Part shown: positions 34,496-43,153 of the stretch, piece by piece
Numbering within the stretch: position 1 is the first letter of the stretch
How the letters are laid out: each line of letters starts with the position of its first letter
From: an uncultured Porphyromonas sp.
GTDB lineage: Bacteria; Bacteroidota; Bacteroidia; Bacteroidales; Porphyromonadaceae
DNA length: 64,000 nt
Assembly: GCA_900538385.1 (NCBI GenBank)
Contig: UWSO01000006.1
Location: forward strand, 1-64,000
Direction: 5' to 3'
The notes under the pieces: generated by a model
What the model was told of the DNA's origin: nothing
The model's database searches: none
Seen by the model: only the letters and a program-made list of their open reading frames with translations
Translations under genes and position numbers: made by a program

Positions 34496-35404
34496 CTACA
34501 CCTTGAGAAAAGCGACCGTGTAGTCATCTAGCTCCAGTAGACCCGCATCGAGCCAAGCGTGCATCTGCTGAGCAAAGGTCTCCGCATTAGAAGTGCTATC
34601 GATCAGCCGCTTTAGGACATCTTCGTAGAAGTCAAACTTCATCGCTCGAGCCAGTTGTACCCTATGGCTAGCAGAGCTATGCTCGGCTATCAGTGCTTCC
34701 AGTTCGTCCGCATACTCCGCCCATCTAGAGACTTGATACATCATGAGGACAAAGCAAGAGAGTGCATCACTTGCAGCAAATAGCACACTGCTCTCCGTAA
34801 GCGCTAGACTTCCCTCGCTAAAGCCTGCGGGCGTCAACGGGTCCTTGCAGCTTATCAAGTGGGGCGGATTGTCGAAGTCTGCGACACTCGTAAAGGAGTG
34901 CCATAGCTCACCGGTAGCTCTATTGTAGTGAAAGAGGGCACTATCTCCGTAGGCTATCCATCGGCACTTTTCATTATCACCGATCCAAGCCGCCACCAGC
35001 GTAGCACAAGACCCCTCACTGTAAAACTTATTCAGGAGCATCGCATCCCCCTCCTTTGCCATAGCCTCACAGTCGTTGTAAAATGGCTGCCAGATCTGCT
35101 CCACCCAACTATCTAAAGCCTCATAGCCCATGAGCGGAGTCTGCTTGTCCAGCCGGCTCACAAGATAGTGAGACCACCTATCAGCATAGAGTCCACACCC
35201 GCCAGCACCATCAGATAGTGCTAGGCAGGAGGCATCTACATAGACGGAGTCCTCATTAGGAGTCTCTTCGCCAGGTTTAGCTATTGAGACCAGACGATAG
35301 TTAAGCTTAGTCATCTTAGTGGGCTGTGCAAGGGATGCTTTGCGTCGTGCTCGTCTACGTAGCCTTGTGCGCCTCTTACGTCTTATCTGTCTCTCTCTAT
35401 TCAT
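34496..35404 (-). CDS. PP2C-family protein phosphatase of the kinase/vWA operon
   Basis: The 302-residue protein has PP2C metal-binding motifs: NEDS, LALSDGAGGCG, GSCATLVAAW, YGDSALF and a C-terminal DDYTVAFLKV. It has an Arg/Lys-rich N-terminal extension of 30 residues. The ATG at 35404 overlaps the stop of the preceding gene (ATGA), which supports this start and translational coupling; an internal Met at residue 31 would remove the basic tail. It is the last of four tightly packed genes and probably reverses phosphorylation by the operon's kinase. Confidence 0.85.
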   Translation of the reverse strand: MNRERQIRRKRRTRLRRRARRKASLAQPTKMTKLNYRLVSIAKPGEETPNEDSVYVDASCLALSDGAGGCGLYADRWSHYLVSRLDKQTPLMGYEALDSWVEQIWQPFYNDCEAMAKEGDAMLLNKFYSEGSCATLVAAWIGDNEKCRWIAYGDSALFHYNRATGELWHSFTSVADFDNPPHLISCKDPLTPAGFSEGSLALTESSVLFAASDALSCFVLMMYQVSRWAEYADELEALIAEHSSASHRVQLARAMKFDFYEDVLKRLIDSTSNAETFAQQMHAWLDAGLLELDDYTVAFLKV

Positions 35405-36864
35405 ATAGATTGCTGTACCAAGGCACTTGACAGCGTGCCTATCTTCATCATTTTCACCAGTTGCTCCATACCTGCATTTACACCCATTGCACGATAGCGT
35501 ATGTCTTGATCTCTATCGTGAAAGAGCATACGAATCTGCTCATTGTAGTTTAGAGGTAGCAAGCTAGACATTTCAAAGAGTGACTCTCCATACCCATTGC
35601 CACGCATCTCTTCGATAGTCGCAGGGAATAGCACCGCCTCCATCTCTCCAGAGACAATATGGATGTTGAAGAGGAGCACATTGCCATCATTCGTAAACTT
35701 CGACTTCAGCTGATTGGCTAGCTGCTGCATCTCGTCACGAGAAGCTCCATTGTACTCGCCGTCCGTTATATTGATGACAATAGGAGGATAGCAGTCCTGC
35801 GTCTGATGGCGAGAGAGCCAGTCGTCTAGCAGCCCCTCAGCATGCTTAAATGCCTTGTCCATATGCGTCCAGTGGCCATCATGACGAGCCTCCATCCACT
35901 GCTTCTTCTCGACTTCGATCTCCTTCACACCAGCTCTAGTCCGCACCTGCTCCTTGACCTTGATTTTCTTGTATTCATTAAATCGGATCTCCTCAGGAGT
36001 CACAAAGCCCCGACCAGCCAAGGCCCCATTCCAACCACTGTAAGCCTCCTCGCCATAGCCCACGACAGCTATGTCAAAGTAATGACGCGTCTCGCTAGCA
36101 CGTACGCAACGCTCTACCAACTCATCAATCTGATTATTGACAATGCGAGCCACAGCCTCCGAGAGGGTCATACGCTCCCCGTTGAGGGTAGTAATGTTAC
36201 GCATAGAGACGCTATGATCCACTAGGAATATAAAGGCAGAGGGGTGCTCACGTGTGATGCGAGCTGTGTAGGCATTCTTGCTCTGAAGCTGTGTAGGCTG
36301 TGAGGGGATTGGGATGCCAAAGTTAGAGATATTGGTGATGTACTGTAGCGGGATGAAGTTCTTCACCAACACCTCTGCCTGATAGTATGGCTGCTCGTCA
36401 GCATCTAGATCGAAGTGCTTTCGTGCCTTGACCGACGTGAAGTGAATCTGCTTGAAGTTACTCAGATCTCCTCCACACTGCACCCCATTACTCGTAGCAT
36501 TGCGATCAGCATATAGGCTATTCGTGTCATAGATTACCTCAGGGTCTATCTCCAGCACTACTGGGTTAGAGATACGTCCGTCATTCATTGCCACATACAT
36601 CATCGGATGCTCCTTAGTAAAGCTCACACGCACATAGCGCTCCAGCCCACTACGCTGATCTAGTGACCAGGATAGGGAGCCAGGGCCACCACCTCCAGGC
36701 TTCGGGATCTGTATCCCTCGCTCCTCGCAGTCTTGCCATGAGTAGAGTCCCCCATGCTGTATGATCTGCTCTAGATTATCTCGATCTGTAAAGTGGTATA
36801 GCTTCGTAATGCCGTGGCTATCCAGCACCGCCTTAAATTCTTGCCAGTTTGCTCTCTTATTCAT
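35401..36864 (-). CDS. DarT-like ADP-ribosyltransferase fused to a vWA domain
   Basis: Residues about 18-177 match the DarT/DUF4433 pattern: LYHFTDRDNLEQIIQHGGL, then YVRVSFTKEHPMMYVA, and QAEVLVKNFIPLQYI with Glu164 at the position of the DarT catalytic glutamate. DarT enzymes attach ADP-ribose from NAD+ to DNA bases. Residues about 205-430 form a vWA domain with a MIDAS motif DHSVS (216-220) and NITDGEYNG. vWA domains of this sort occur with kinase and PP2C partners in TerY-P systems. No signal peptide is present. The fusion suggests a toxin effector controlled by phosphorylation or metal. The upstream neighbour is the possible antidote. Confidence 0.75.
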   Translation of the reverse strand: MNKRANWQEFKAVLDSHGITKLYHFTDRDNLEQIIQHGGLYSWQDCEERGIQIPKPGGGGPGSLSWSLDQRSGLERYVRVSFTKEHPMMYVAMNDGRISNPVVLEIDPEVIYDTNSLYADRNATSNGVQCGGDLSNFKQIHFTSVKARKHFDLDADEQPYYQAEVLVKNFIPLQYITNISNFGIPIPSQPTQLQSKNAYTARITREHPSAFIFLVDHSVSMRNITTLNGERMTLSEAVARIVNNQIDELVERCVRASETRHYFDIAVVGYGEEAYSGWNGALAGRGFVTPEEIRFNEYKKIKVKEQVRTRAGVKEIEVEKKQWMEARHDGHWTHMDKAFKHAEGLLDDWLSRHQTQDCYPPIVINITDGEYNGASRDEMQQLANQLKSKFTNDGNVLLFNIHIVSGEMEAVLFPATIEEMRGNGYGESLFEMSSLLPLNYNEQIRMLFHDRDQDIRYRAMGVNAGMEQLVKMMKIGTLSSALVQQSI

Positions 36865-36885
36865 AGTCTCTTATATTCTTCTAGG

Positions 36886-37548
36886 TTATAGCTCCTCTCC
36901 AAAAAGTGTCGTCTGTATGATACCCCGCTCTCCATCGCTAGGCACTACCTGCTCTACAGATCTCTGAGAGACAGGCTCCTTCAGGCCGATAGCATCCTCG
37001 TAGGGGTAGAGTCCCTCAGCATAAGCCTTCACAAGGTAAGCATGCGAGAGCGGCTTCTTCGGGTCGTCCACATCGGTACTACTATTATAGTCTAGTAAGA
37101 TGATTGTCTTGCCAGCACGATCAGCAGCCCGCAGGCGCTCTATGATCCATAGTACCTTATGCTCTAGTACCCAGCGATAGGTCGGTAGGTAGATCTCACG
37201 CCGAGCTGTCATGTAGTCGAGTAGCTCCGAGCTGTTCAGCCCACGCTGATGCCCCCGTGGCGGCCCGAAGCGACGCACGCTCCGCTTCAGCCCCTTCATA
37301 GACTTCTTCTGGATCACCTCACGGTCTATGCCGACCGACTCAAAGACCTTGAGTCCCTGCCAAATTCCCTCTACCGAGGCACCCGTGGCAGGCGATGAGA
37401 AGGGTATCGGGATCCCCCCATGTGGATAAAACGGACTCAGCTTCACCAACGGCTCCTTCGCCTTGCTCGTTATGTCTACGATAATCGCCCCTGGGTACTC
37501 CTGCAGTAGCTTCTCCTGCTTCCTGCGCCTATTCGCTACAATAATCAT
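36886..37548 (-). CDS. NADAR/DUF6939-like protein, possible ADP-ribosyl-guanine hydrolase antidote
   Basis: The 220-residue protein begins MIIVANRRRKQEKLL and contains SPFYPHGGIPIPFS, then GASVEGIWQGLKVF, then YMTARREIYLPTYRWVL and IILLDYNSSTD. The SVE..WQ..K pattern and order of blocks recall the NADAR fold (S.E...Q..K) and the DUF6939 family. NADAR proteins remove ADP-ribose from guanine and serve as antidotes to DarT1. It lies 18 bases after the kinase and 21 bases before the DarT-vWA gene, fitting that role. The family link is by eye and moderate; it could instead be an unrelated nucleotide-binding protein. Confidence 0.5.
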   Translation of the reverse strand: MIIVANRRRKQEKLLQEYPGAIIVDITSKAKEPLVKLSPFYPHGGIPIPFSSPATGASVEGIWQGLKVFESVGIDREVIQKKSMKGLKRSVRRFGPPRGHQRGLNSSELLDYMTARREIYLPTYRWVLEHKVLWIIERLRAADRAGKTIILLDYNSSTDVDDPKKPLSHAYLVKAYAEGLYPYEDAIGLKEPVSQRSVEQVVPSDGERGIIQTTLFGEEL

Positions 37549-37566
37549 GTCACTGTAATCCGTTGG

Positions 37567-40227
37567 TTAACACTCCCAAAAGATTAGTCCCCCAAATCTA
37601 TCTCTCATCTCCTCTCTAGTGGACTGATTTAGATTATCGCATCCATACAATGCTCCTCGTCCCATAGAGGTCACAGAGTCTGGAATAGTCAACGAGGTAA
37701 GACTAGAGCAACCATAAAATGCCATGTCTCCAATGGAGGTGACAGAGTCTGGAATAGTCAACGAGGTAAGACTATGACACTCACAGAATGCAAGATTTCC
37801 TATGGATGTAACAGAGTTGGGAATGCTATAAGAAGTTTGGCTGGAACAGTAGGCTATAAGTTGACTTTTATCAGCTGTAAAAAGGATATTATCCTTCACA
37901 TAAAAGTGTGGAGATTGATTGTCTAACAGAATAGTTAGCCTTATAAATGGGTTAGGTCCAATCGTTGTTACCGAGTTGGGAATCGTCAGCGAGGTAAGGC
38001 TGGAGCAACCCTCAAATGCAATGTCTCCAATGGAGGTAACAGAGTTGGGAATCGTCAACGAGGTAAGACTATGACACTCATTGAATGCATAATCTCCAAT
38101 GGTGGTGACAGAGTCAGGAATCGTCAGTGTGGTGAGACTAGAGCAACTCGCAAATGCTCTGTCTCCAATGGTGGTGACAGAGTCAGGAATCGTCAACGAG
38201 ATAAGACTAGAACAATTCGCAAATGCACTGTAACCAATGGCCGTGACAGAGTTGGGAATCGTCAACGAGGTAAGACTCTCGCACCCACAGAACCTCCATT
38301 TTCCAATGGAGGAGACAGAGTCAGTAATCGTCAACGAGGTAAGACTCTTGCAATTATCGAATGCATAGTCTCCAATGGAGGTGACAGAGTCGGGAATTGT
38401 CAACGTGATAAGACTAGAGCAAGAGCTAAATGCACAGTCTCCAATGGAGGTGACAGAGTCGGGTATGCTATAAGAAGTTTGGGTAGAACAATAGGCTAAG
38501 AGTTGCTTCTTGTCAGCTGTAAAGAGTACATTGTCCTCCTCATAAAAGTATGGAGATTGATTATCCAACTGAAGAGTTAGCCCTCCAAATGGATTAGCTC
38601 CAATCATCGTAAGAGAGTTGGGAATCGTCAACGATGTAAGATTAGAGCAACCAGCAAATGCGCTGTCTCCAATGGAGGTTACAGAGTCGGGAATCGTCAA
38701 CGAGGTGAGATTTTCGCAATTCTCAAATGCACTGTCGCCAATGGAGGTGACAGATTCGGGAATCGTTAACGAAGTAAGACTCGAGCATTTCTTAAATGCC
38801 CTATTTCCGATGGAGGTAACAGAGTTGGGAATCGTCAACGAGGTAAGACTGGAGCAGTCATAGAATGCCCCATCTCCAATGGAGGTGACAGAGTTGGGAA
38901 TCGTCAACGAGGTAAGACTGGAGCAGTCATAGAATGCCCCATCTCCAATGGAGCTGACAGAGTTAGGAATCGTCAACGAGGTAAGACGAGAGCAACCATA
39001 AAATGCACCGTCGCCAATGGAGGTGACAGAGTTGGGAATCGTCAACGAGGTAAGTTTCTGACATAAATCGAATGTCTCATTACCAATGGAGGTGACAGAG
39101 TTGGGAATTGTTAATGAGGTAAGACCGTGGCACCAATAGAATGCACGATCACAGATGGTTGTGACAGTATCTGGTATCGTATAGGAGACTAGATCTCTAG
39201 GGGCCCATAGTAGGCGCTTGCGGTCGGGACTGAACTTGACGCCATACTCGTCGGTGTAGGCTTCGGCGAGGTCTTCTTTCGTGACTTTGGTGGAGAGTGG
39301 CACGACGACGGGCTTCTCGGGGCGGGTTGTGGAGAAGAGCTGGAAGGAGGTGCTGGCGAGGCTTTGCTCTGCGTGCGCTAAGACGAAGAGCCCCACAAGT
39401 TTGCAGAGATCCTTGTCCCCGACAAGCTTCCAGATCGCTTGCATCACCTTGCTCTGTGCTAAGTCGCGGTAGTCGCTGGCACTGAAGAGGAGACGGTCGG
39501 GAGCTCCATACAGGTCGAGCAACTGCGAGTCCAAAGCGATGGCTCGTAGCGAGAGCGCAATGGAGGCTAGCGCAAAGTCATCGATCGTAGCGTCAAATAG
39601 CTCAGGGGTGCGAAGCGGATGACGAAACTCCTCCGTGCCTAGCGTTGGCGAACTTTCACCCTGCATACTGGGTACAAACATCCCATCATAGTCAATCAGC
39701 GTGAGCGTACCCGTGTCGGAGACCATAATATTGTCGGGCTTCACATCGCCATGGGCAAAGGGCTGACTGCGCAGGTAAGCTGCTAGTCGGCAGAAGCGGT
39801 AGCAGAGCATCTCCATAGCGTACGAGTCCCGATAATGCTCACGAATGTACAGCTCCATCGTACTCCCCTCGACCCAATCCATCAGTAGTACAGGGAACTC
39901 CGACTCGCTACTCACACTGCTATCTACAAAGAGTTCACGCTCGTAGTAGCGCATCGAGGTGAGGTAGGTCGTGCCAGCCACCTCCAGCTCCTCCTCGATC
40001 TTGCGATAAGCCTCTGCTCGTCCCTCCTGCTCCTCGGTAAAGCATTTGAGCGCATAGAGCTGTCCCGTGCGAGTATCGCGCATCTTAAAGACCACGGCAA
40101 AGGCTCCGCTACTGCGGTACGGTTCACCATGCTCGTCCTGCACCACCTCTAGATGCTTCAACTGGTCTAGGTTTTCACTCGCATGCGTGATCGCACTGAC
40201 ATACTCCGACAATAATGGGTACTGCAT
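37567..40227 (-). CDS. Cytoplasmic Ser/Thr kinase fused to 20 BspA-type leucine-rich repeats
   Basis: The 886-residue protein has an N-terminal kinase: a shortened glycine loop SGAFAVVF, ATP lysine Lys61 (YALKCF), catalytic loop HGDVKPDN (159-166, with HRD changed to HGD as in many bacterial kinases) and metal motif DYDG (179-182). From about residue 348 it carries 20 LRR_5 units of 23 residues (LTSLTIPNSVTSIGDGAFYG type) in three blocks separated by two non-repeat inserts (LLDNQSPHFYVKDNILFTAD and its relative). There is no signal peptide or membrane segment, although BspA repeats are usually on the cell surface. It heads the four-gene operon and probably senses a trigger through the repeats. 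Confidence 0.88.
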   Translation of the reverse strand: MQYPLLSEYVSAITHASENLDQLKHLEVVQDEHGEPYRSSGAFAVVFKMRDTRTGQLYALKCFTEEQEGRAEAYRKIEEELEVAGTTYLTSMRYYERELFVDSSVSSESEFPVLLMDWVEGSTMELYIREHYRDSYAMEMLCYRFCRLAAYLRSQPFAHGDVKPDNIMVSDTGTLTLIDYDGMFVPSMQGESSPTLGTEEFRHPLRTPELFDATIDDFALASIALSLRAIALDSQLLDLYGAPDRLLFSASDYRDLAQSKVMQAIWKLVGDKDLCKLVGLFVLAHAEQSLASTSFQLFSTTRPEKPVVVPLSTKVTKEDLAEAYTDEYGVKFSPDRKRLLWAPRDLVSYTIPDTVTTICDRAFYWCHGLTSLTIPNSVTSIGNETFDLCQKLTSLTIPNSVTSIGDGAFYGCSRLTSLTIPNSVSSIGDGAFYDCSSLTSLTIPNSVTSIGDGAFYDCSSLTSLTIPNSVTSIGNRAFKKCSSLTSLTIPESVTSIGDSAFENCENLTSLTIPDSVTSIGDSAFAGCSNLTSLTIPNSLTMIGANPFGGLTLQLDNQSPYFYEEDNVLFTADKKQLLAYCSTQTSYSIPDSVTSIGDCAFSSCSSLITLTIPDSVTSIGDYAFDNCKSLTSLTITDSVSSIGKWRFCGCESLTSLTIPNSVTAIGYSAFANCSSLISLTIPDSVTTIGDRAFASCSSLTTLTIPDSVTTIGDYAFNECHSLTSLTIPNSVTSIGDIAFEGCSSLTSLTIPNSVTTIGPNPFIRLTILLDNQSPHFYVKDNILFTADKSQLIAYCSSQTSYSIPNSVTSIGNLAFCECHSLTSLTIPDSVTSIGDMAFYGCSSLTSLTIPDSVTSMGRGALYGCDNLNQSTREEMRDRFGGLIFWEC
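38819..38956 (-). repeat. Two near-identical 69-bp LRR-coding units
   Basis: The units 38819-38887 and 38888-38956 differ at one base over 69 bp. The other 18 units are more diverged, so this pair marks a recent duplication or gene conversion within the LRR array. Confidence 0.85.
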
Positions 40228-40331
40228 CTCTTTAGATTATCTCTCTATGACACGTTCAACCGTTGCGCAAAGCGAAGGGGCTACATCCTGCTGAAACGCA
40301 ATAGCAGTCGTCCCTCCCCGCCCTCGCCTCA

Positions 40332-40339
40332 CAAAGGTA
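40332..40339 (-). promoter_or_regulatory. -7 box for the kinase/NADAR/DarT-vWA/PP2C operon
   Basis: The minus strand reads TACCTTTG, a perfect TAnnTTTG match, 105 bases upstream of the kinase start. The rest of the 640-bp divergent intergenic region holds a 21-bp-period repeat (40582-40644) and a possible plus-strand box TATATTTG at 40724-40731 for the next gene. Confidence 0.55.
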
Positions 40340-40581
40340 ACACTATTAGACAATATAACTATCCAATAATCCTCCCTTCCGCAAATCTCATTACAAGTCT
40401 GCTCAATCTGCCGACGGATAACAGGCTTGTAGGAGTGCACGTCCCAGATCGTTGTCCTCTCCTGAATATAGTGCACGTTCCGATTCCTCTGATCGTTCTG
40501 ATGACTCCGACACAATTCGATTCCTCGGAGGAATTTCCCAAATAGCTCCCGAGGGAATTTAAATTTCCTCGGGAGGAAAGA

Positions 40582-40644
40582 AAAATACTTCGGAAGAATC
40601 AAATGAAACTTCGGAAGAATCATCTGATAAGTCCGAAGAATTTT
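40582..40644 (+). repeat. 21-bp-period intergenic repeat, copy 3
   Basis: Two units (ACTTCGGAAGAATCAAATGA type) and the terminal CTGATAAGTCCGAAGAATTTT lie in 21-bp phase. They are flanked by inverted AT/GGA-rich arms (AATTTCCTCGGGAGGAAAG on the left, CATTCCTCCCTGGAAAATG on the right). Confidence 0.85.
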
Positions 40645-40869
40645 CCCATTCCTCCCTGGAAAATGAAAAATAGCTCCGTGGAAATTTGGAATTTCTCCAC
40701 GAGGAGGTTTCGATAGAAAATACTATATTTGCCACCGTAATGATCTCTTGAGTGTACAAGCAGACGGGGAGAGGATCTTCTTCAGTTTCCTTATGTCTGC
40801 CTCTTAAGCTTCGCACAAGGGCATAACGATCCATTAGTGACATACAACAAACAGATTACATAATCTATC

Positions 40870-42798
40870 ATGAAACAAACTGCTACCCTTTGGAGTTTAC
40901 TCCTCACGCTCCTCATGACCGTCACGATGAGCACGGCTCAGGAGCCCGTAACACCTCGTCTGCAAGCCGCTAGCGCAGGTACATCCCTACGAGCTGGCGA
41001 AACTTTGCCAGGCTTCGGCTATGCTGACCGATATGTTGAAAACCTGTCGTTTCTAGGTGTTGGCAAAACAAACCTCTATCTCTCTTGTTACATCTTACTT
41101 CCTGAGGTAGGTGCTAATAAGATTGAGAAGATATCTTTCCCCGCAGTTAAGGCGGACAAGGTCGCCTACGTTCTGATCCTTTCAGAGGATGGTAAGACCA
41201 CCCTCTACAACCAAAAGTGTGAGATCGTCAAGGGAGACAATCAGATCACTCTCTCCACACCCTTTGCTACCGAGGCGGGTAAGCGCTATCTAGTAGGCTT
41301 TGCCACCAAGGCTGTAGGTAAAGGCGAGAAAGATCCATATGTCATCCCATTTGATGGAACTGTTGAGATTGATGAGGCTCTATATGCAGCTGCTGGTACA
41401 GAGCCCTACCCTACGGCAAGCAGCACGAACAAGACATTTGGCTTCTTAAAAGTCAAGGGCTTAGGTTTTGGATCCGCTTGTATCTTCGTATCGCTCAAAG
41501 ATGAGAGCAAGCTACAGAACCTAGCCTATCTAACAGCTGCTGATGGAAACTTCAATATGGTCACAAAAGGCGAAAAGCGTCCTACCAAGCTCTCTCTCCG
41601 CAACATCGGTATGAACGAGATCACCTCATTAGATCTCACCTATCAGTTTGGTACAGGCGAGGTCAAGACGCTCTCTCAAACCCTAACTACAGCACTAGCT
41701 TCAAGTAAGACAGGTGAGTACACCTTTGAGATCCCCGCTGAGGCAGAGGGGATGGGTACGGTACACTTTGCCGTCGCTAAGGTCAATGGTCAGAAGAACG
41801 CCTATGCAACTAACCGTGTAAACCTTCCCTATAAGGTCGGTGACTTCTCTGCCTTGATTGATCGTGAGACGGTCATCCTAGAGAGGTTTACCTCAGAGAA
41901 GTGTGGTAACTGCCCTGGTGCGGACCGCTACGTTCAGGCTGACATCGACAAGCTTAAAGCTGCAGGACTACGCGTCAGCTACATTATGTATCACTCAGGC
42001 TATGGTACAGACTTCCTAACAATCCCTGAGAGTGAGAAGCTCTACGGCTACTTCTTCCCAGATGGTAAGTCTTATGCTCCTGCTATGTCTATCAACCGTA
42101 CCTACCTCCCCAAGGAGAGCGCACTCGTACAGCACGCTGCTTTATATGATCCCAAAGAATGGGCTACCAAGATGAAGAACGATAAGCAGGGCGTTAAGAT
42201 CGAGCGCATCGATCAGACCATCTCTGATGGTACACTGGAGGCAGTTGTCAGTGGTGTAGCGCTCAAGAACTGCTTCGACCCAGAGGATCTCTACCTGACA
42301 GTCATTGTAACGGAGGACAATATCCCCGCTAGAAATCAGGGAGGAGCAGGTAAAGGTTACAAGCATCAAGCTGTACCTCGTCTCTTCCTCACGGCTCCTA
42401 CAGGTGACAAGCTCAAGGTCGAGGCCGACGGCACATTCTCTGTCAAGCTACGGGGCACCCTCAAGTCTACTTGGAATGGTGGTCAGTGCAATGTAGTTGC
42501 TATCGTTCACCCCAGCATCAAGCAGCCCAACAAGAGCAACCGTGCAGTACACACTGCCGAGACAGCTCCTCTAGGCTTTGGTCTCGCCAACGAGCTAGTA
42601 GCTCCAGCAGAGGCTCCAGTCGTAACGGCTGAGGGTGGCTACCTAAGCATCCTAGGTCGTGTCGATGCCTTCGAGCTATACGACATGTCTGGTGCACTCG
42701 TCACAACGAATGTAGGTACACGCCTCCTACCAGGCACCTACATCATCCGCATCTTTAGCGATCTACGTGTCTACACCTCCAAGGTGATCGTCCGCTAA
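40870..42798 (+). CDS. Secreted T9SS protein with thioredoxin-like CGNC motif (Omp28-like)
   Basis: The 642-residue protein has a Sec signal (TVTMSTAQ), two N-terminal beta-sandwich regions, a thioredoxin-like/Omp28-type segment (VILERFTSEKCGNCPGADRY, then YHSGYGTDF) and a C-terminal type IX sorting domain (LPGTYIIRIFSDLRVYTSKVIVR region, ending KVIVR). It is probably exported and anchored on the surface. Redox activity is possible from CGNC but unproven. A strong terminator follows at 42849. Confidence 0.85.
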   Translation: MKQTATLWSLLLTLLMTVTMSTAQEPVTPRLQAASAGTSLRAGETLPGFGYADRYVENLSFLGVGKTNLYLSCYILLPEVGANKIEKISFPAVKADKVAYVLILSEDGKTTLYNQKCEIVKGDNQITLSTPFATEAGKRYLVGFATKAVGKGEKDPYVIPFDGTVEIDEALYAAAGTEPYPTASSTNKTFGFLKVKGLGFGSACIFVSLKDESKLQNLAYLTAADGNFNMVTKGEKRPTKLSLRNIGMNEITSLDLTYQFGTGEVKTLSQTLTTALASSKTGEYTFEIPAEAEGMGTVHFAVAKVNGQKNAYATNRVNLPYKVGDFSALIDRETVILERFTSEKCGNCPGADRYVQADIDKLKAAGLRVSYIMYHSGYGTDFLTIPESEKLYGYFFPDGKSYAPAMSINRTYLPKESALVQHAALYDPKEWATKMKNDKQGVKIERIDQTISDGTLEAVVSGVALKNCFDPEDLYLTVIVTEDNIPARNQGGAGKGYKHQAVPRLFLTAPTGDKLKVEADGTFSVKLRGTLKSTWNGGQCNVVAIVHPSIKQPNKSNRAVHTAETAPLGFGLANELVAPAEAPVVTAEGGYLSILGRVDAFELYDMSGALVTTNVGTRLLPGTYIIRIFSDLRVYTSKVIVR

Positions 42799-42848
42799 AG
42801 CTTCGTCAAAGGATATAGCCACTCACACGGTAGTAGTGTGGCTGAAAA

Positions 42849-42895
42849 ACAAAGTCTGGGCTTGACCACGTGTCAAGTCCAGACTTTGTCTTATA
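42849..42895 (+). terminator. Strong terminator hairpin after the secreted CGNC protein gene
   Basis: ACAAAGTCTGGGCTTGAC and GTCAAGTCCAGACTTTGT form an 18-bp stem with one G-T pair and a 5-base loop, followed by CTTATATAT. The long stem works in either direction. Confidence 0.8.
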
Positions 42896-42970
42896 TATGG
42901 GTCCTCTTCCGTAGAGCCTTCAACTCCACAACGCTCACAAGTTTGTGTCAAAGCGATACGTGTAACCCTT

Positions 42971-43074
42971 TGTAGGGACGCACGAGAGTGTCTAGCGGGA
43001 GGGCGTCCGTTGTGTCAAAGGTTACAGCGTCGTGGTTTTAACGGGGACGGACGCTCAGACCGAGCGTCCCTACA
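42971..43074. mobile_element. MITE with TGTAGGGACGC terminal inverted repeats, copy A
   Basis: It starts TGTAGGGACGC and ends GCGTCCCTACA, exact 11-bp inverted ends. The internal AGGGCGTCCGTTGTGTCAAA...GGTTTTAACGGGGACGGACGC is shared with copies at 43154-43269, 1-76 and 946-1080. It has no coding capacity. It and the next copy fill much of the 660-bp gap before the aldolase gene. Confidence 0.85.
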
Positions 43075-43153
43075 GGAGTCGTCTCCGCTTCGCCCGTCAA
43101 ATCGTTACTCGTCTCGCTTTGATACTACGGATGCTCGTGACGTGTAACGATGA

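Noticed and set aside
38071..38863. Plus-strand frames with repeating RNRQRGKT-type peptides
   Set aside because: They are antisense shadows of the LRR-coding repeats of the kinase gene.
37670..39190. Possible CRISPR-like array because of regular 69-bp repetition
   Set aside because: The repeats are continuous coding sequence for 23-residue LRR units with no spacers and no cas genes.
40237..40843. Two minus-strand frames (128 and 94 codons) upstream of the kinase operon
   Set aside because: They cross the promoter and the 21-bp repeat, show no domain, and overlap each other in different frames.
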